This document shows positions 4,110 to 6,835 of a stretch of DNA of 6,835 nucleotides, piece after piece. Position 1 is the first letter of the stretch. The number at the start of each line of letters is the position of its first letter. Source of the stretch: Lachnospiraceae bacterium (lineage in GTDB: Bacteria; Bacillota_A; Clostridia; Lachnospirales; Lachnospiraceae); assembly GCA_017523185.1 (NCBI GenBank), contig JAFWXB010000383.1, forward strand, positions 1 to 6,835, written 5' to 3'. The notes under the pieces were generated by a model that worked only from the letters and a program-made list of their open reading frames with translations, had not been told where the DNA came from and made no database searches. The translations under genes were made by a program, and so were the position numbers.

Positions 4110-6835
4110 AAGAAAATAGGAAAAAATAAGAAAAGACAATGTATCATGGGAAGTTTACTTTGTCTTTTTGCAATGTTAGTAGTAGAAATTGGAAATTTTG
4201 GAACACTTTCTGTAAAAGCAGATGAAAAAACAATTCGTGTCGGATATGATATGAATGCAAGTTTTATACAACAAAATGACGATGGATATTATGGTTATGG
4301 CGTAGAATATTTGGAGAAGATTGCAGAATTTACAGATTGGGAATATGAATATGTCAAGTATAATAGTTGGGCTAATTCTTTAGAAAGTTTAAAAAATGGA
4401 GAAATTGACTTAATTTGTACAGCTCATTATATGGAAGAACGTGAAGAATATTTCTTATATTCAAATATTCCTCTTGGTTATGAGGCAACGATTTTATATA
4501 CATCAAAAGACAAGGATATTGCTTATCAGGATTATGAAACTATGAATGGCTGTTCTGTTGGTTTTTTAACAGAAAGTTATTCTGCAAAAGAATTTATTGC
4601 ATTTGCAGAAGAAAAAGGAATTATTTATACCCCTGTTTATTTTCAAAATGAAAATGATATGTTAAAGGCATTAAAAGATGGCAATGTTGATATGCTTGCA
4701 ATTGGAAGTCGTTATGCAAACTCTGAAATGAAGATGGTAGAACGACTTGGTGCAAATGCCTTTTATTGTATTACACAAAAAGATAATGTGGAATTTATTA
4801 AAGAAATTGAAAATACGTTACAACAATTAAAATTTGAATATCCGGAATTAGAAGGTAATTTATCGACAAAGTATTTTGGACATACGCATATGTCAGATAC
4901 TGCATTATATACAAAAGAAGAACTGGAATATATTCAAAATTTAGAACCTATAAAAGTAAAGATAGTAAAGAGTTCTGTTCCTGTTAGTTATGAAAAAAAT
5001 GGAGAGCCGGCAGGTATTTTTGCAGAATATTTGAATTTAATTTCAGATAAAAGTGGAGTGAATTTTGAAATTGATTTTATAGATGTAGGAATGATAGAAG
5101 AAACACAAAATGCATTACTTACAGAACCGATTTTAATGATTCGTACGGAACGTTATTTAGATACAATAGAAGAAAAAGAAATAAAAAATCATATTTCACA
5201 TACGGTTTCTTTTTTTGATACAGGTATGCTATATTTCAGACACAAAGATATTACAACAAATACAAGAGCTTCTGATTTGGTAATGGCTCTTACAAAGGAT
5301 AAAACGTATTTAGAACCATTATTTAAAAAATGGAGTGAAGATTATGTATTGAAGTATTATAGCAGTACAGATGCGTGTTTAGAAGCAGTAACAAATGGAG
5401 AAGCAGATTTAGCAGTTGTAGAAAAACATTTAGCAAATTATATTATACATAAACCAAAATATAACAGAACGCTTGTCGAAGCAGAAGGAAAAGAATGCAA
5501 CAATGCATTTTGTCTTGTGGGAAACAAGGATATGCAAATGCTTGTAGATATTTTAGATAGAGCAATTCATCATATCACAGAAGATGAAAGTGCAGCTGTT
5601 ATTAATAATGAAGTTTTGAAAAATCCATATAAGAGAACATTTTATGATATTATTTATCTTTATTGGGGATGGATTCTTTTGGCAATTGTCGGAATCATTG
5701 CATTGATGGCATCTTATGTTTTGATAGAACGTCATAGAGTTAAGATAAAAATACAAGAGAAGGAATATGAAATTTTAGAAAGACAAATTCAATTGGATGA
5801 ATTAACAGGTGTTTATAATCGTAAATATTTTTTTGAACAGGCTAGAGAATTAATTGATACAATAAAAGAACCTATGTGTATTGTAAATGTGGACATTTGT
5901 AATTTTAAAATTATCAATGAATTGTATGGTATGGAGAATGGGGATAAAGTTTTAAAAGAATTTGCAAAACAATTAATCAACTTTGTACAAAATTGTAATA
6001 CAGCTGTAGCACGTTTTATGAGTGACCATTTTTTCCTTTGTATATCTAAACGTGATTTTGAAGAATTGAAATTCCCTAAAGTGTATGAAACGTTTTTAGA
6101 GGGAATGGATATTAAAGTCGTTTATGGTGTATTTTTAATTGAAGACCAAACAGACCTTCCGGTTAATATTATGTGTGATAGAGCATCTATTGCAGCACAT
6201 GATAAGAATCGTAAAGATGTCAAATATATTCGTTATTATAATGATGCAGAACGTAAACAGATGCTTTTGGAACAAGAAATTGAAAATGATATGGAAAAAG
6301 CAGTAAGAGAACGTGAGTTTTGTATTTATGTACAGCCGAAATATGATGTTTGTACAGAAGAAATTGTGGGTGGAGAAGCATTAGTACGTTGGATGCATCC
6401 AAAAAAAGGAATGATATCTCCGGGAATTTTTATACCTGTTTTTGAAAAAAATGGTTTTATTATTCAGGCAGATTATTATATTTGGGAAGAAACTTGTCGT
6501 ATTCTTTCAGAATTAAAGAAAAAAGAAATTACCGGTTATCCGATTTCCATTAATGTTTCCAGAGCACATTTTTATGGAAACGAACTAAAAGATAAATTAA
6601 TGGAATTAATACAAAAATATGGATTAGAACCTAGCGATTTAGAGTTAGAAATTACAGAAACAATTTGTGTAGATGACCCGGAAATTATTTATGCTAAAAT
6701 GCGAGAATTGCAAAGTTTAGGATTCTTTATTGCAATGGACGATTTTGGTAGTGGATATTCTTCTTTAAATATGTTAAAAGAAATGCCACTTGATATCATT
6801 AAGATGGATTTAAAATTCTTAGATGGTGGCGATAA
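4107..6835 (+). CDS. Tandem solute-binding sensor, degenerate GGDEF, EAL c-di-GMP phosphodiesterase (3' partial)
   Basis: This is probably a membrane-bound phosphodiesterase that hydrolyses cyclic di-GMP under control of an extracellular ligand. 909 codons are visible, with no stop before the edge. Domains in order: signal peptide (1-38, VKA|D); first bacterial solute-binding type 3 domain (about 42-265, with W88 and NGEIDL 97-102); second such domain (about 282-505, with NGEPAGIFAEYLNLISDKSG); one transmembrane helix (about 516-540); a basic linker; a GGDEF domain starting LDELTGVYNR (563-572). Asp596 is kept, but the second metal-site position is Cys598 and the signature is MSDHF (638-642), so cyclase activity is very unlikely. 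The EAL domain (from about 732) keeps QPK 743-745, EAL 757-759, Asn816, Glu848, Asp878-Asp879 in DDFGSGYSSL, and Lys899. About 70 residues, with the last catalytic Glu and Gln, lie outside. It is separated from the ribosomal operon by a terminator. Confidence 0.93.
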   Translation, partial: MKKIGKNKKRQCIMGSLLCLFAMLVVEIGNFGTLSVKADEKTIRVGYDMNASFIQQNDDGYYGYGVEYLEKIAEFTDWEYEYVKYNSWANSLESLKNGEIDLICTAHYMEEREEYFLYSNIPLGYEATILYTSKDKDIAYQDYETMNGCSVGFLTESYSAKEFIAFAEEKGIIYTPVYFQNENDMLKALKDGNVDMLAIGSRYANSEMKMVERLGANAFYCITQKDNVEFIKEIENTLQQLKFEYPELEGNLSTKYFGHTHMSDTALYTKEELEYIQNLEPIKVKIVKSSVPVSYEKNGEPAGIFAEYLNLISDKSGVNFEIDFIDVGMIEETQNALLTEPILMIRTERYLDTIEEKEIKNHISHTVSFFDTGMLYFRHKDITTNTRASDLVMALTKDKTYLEPLFKKWSEDYVLKYYSSTDACLEAVTNGEADLAVVEKHLANYIIHKPKYNRTLVEAEGKECNNAFCLVGNKDMQMLVDILDRAIHHITEDESAAVINNEVLKNPYKRTFYDIIYLYWGWILLAIVGIIALMASYVLIERHRVKIKIQEKEYEILERQIQLDELTGVYNRKYFFEQARELIDTIKEPMCIVNVDICNFKIINELYGMENGDKVLKEFAKQLINFVQNCNTAVARFMSDHFFLCISKRDFEELKFPKVYETFLEGMDIKVVYGVFLIEDQTDLPVNIMCDRASIAAHDKNRKDVKYIRYYNDAERKQMLLEQEIENDMEKAVREREFCIYVQPKYDVCTEEIVGGEALVRWMHPKKGMISPGIFIPVFEKNGFIIQADYYIWEETCRILSELKKKEITGYPISINVSRAHFYGNELKDKLMELIQKYGLEPSDLELEITETICVDDPEIIYAKMRELQSLGFFIAMDDFGSGYSSLNMLKEMPLDIIKMDLKFLDGGD

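Noticed and set aside
5553..6402. Short minus-strand ORFs opposite the GGDEF/EAL gene (5553-5756 and 6220-6402)
   Set aside because: They are antisense to conserved domains on the + strand and their products show no recognisable features.

Overview
The window is a low-GC stretch that reads as a Clostridia genome, most likely a member of the Lachnospiraceae. Three things point there: rpsD sits inside the alpha operon, the S4 protein has a Cys-poor N-terminus that starts [11 protein letters not shown], and L17 is enlarged. The downstream gene, a tandem solute-binding-domain/GGDEF/EAL protein, is also a kind of protein common in that family. The family assignment comes from recalled protein features, not from a search.

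Bases 1-3698 are the distal part of the ribosomal alpha operon, all on the + strand: rpsM (S13, 5' end outside the window), rpsK (S11), rpsD (S4), rpoA (RNA polymerase alpha, GTG start) and rplQ (L17, with an internal insertion of about 45 residues). A strong intrinsic terminator follows. Together they encode three small-subunit proteins, one large-subunit protein and the polymerase subunit that nucleates core enzyme assembly. The order is ordinary but the spacing is not. Only rpsK-rpsD is tight (19 nt); the other three gaps are 241, 232 and 337 nt. Each holds inverted repeats or RNA-like hairpins: an AT-rich block bounded by a 12-bp inverted repeat before rpsK, a GC-rich hairpin without a T-tract before rpoA, and, before rplQ, a long stem-closed structure plus two hairpins whose loops share a motif. 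These gaps are the least explained part of the window.

Bases 3699-4106 are an AT-rich non-coding region separating the operon from the next gene. It holds candidate promoters and a leader that can fold into three hairpins closed by a GGGG/CCCC helix just before the ribosome binding site.

From 4107 to the right edge runs one large gene, cut off by the window end. It encodes a membrane-anchored cyclic-di-GMP signalling protein: signal peptide, two extracytoplasmic solute-binding (Venus flytrap) domains, one transmembrane helix, a GGDEF domain with a destroyed signature (MSDHF) and an EAL domain whose visible catalytic residues are intact. It probably degrades c-di-GMP in response to an extracellular ligand and has no evident functional link to the ribosomal operon. 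I see no mobile elements, CRISPR arrays, tRNA or rRNA genes, or frameshifts.
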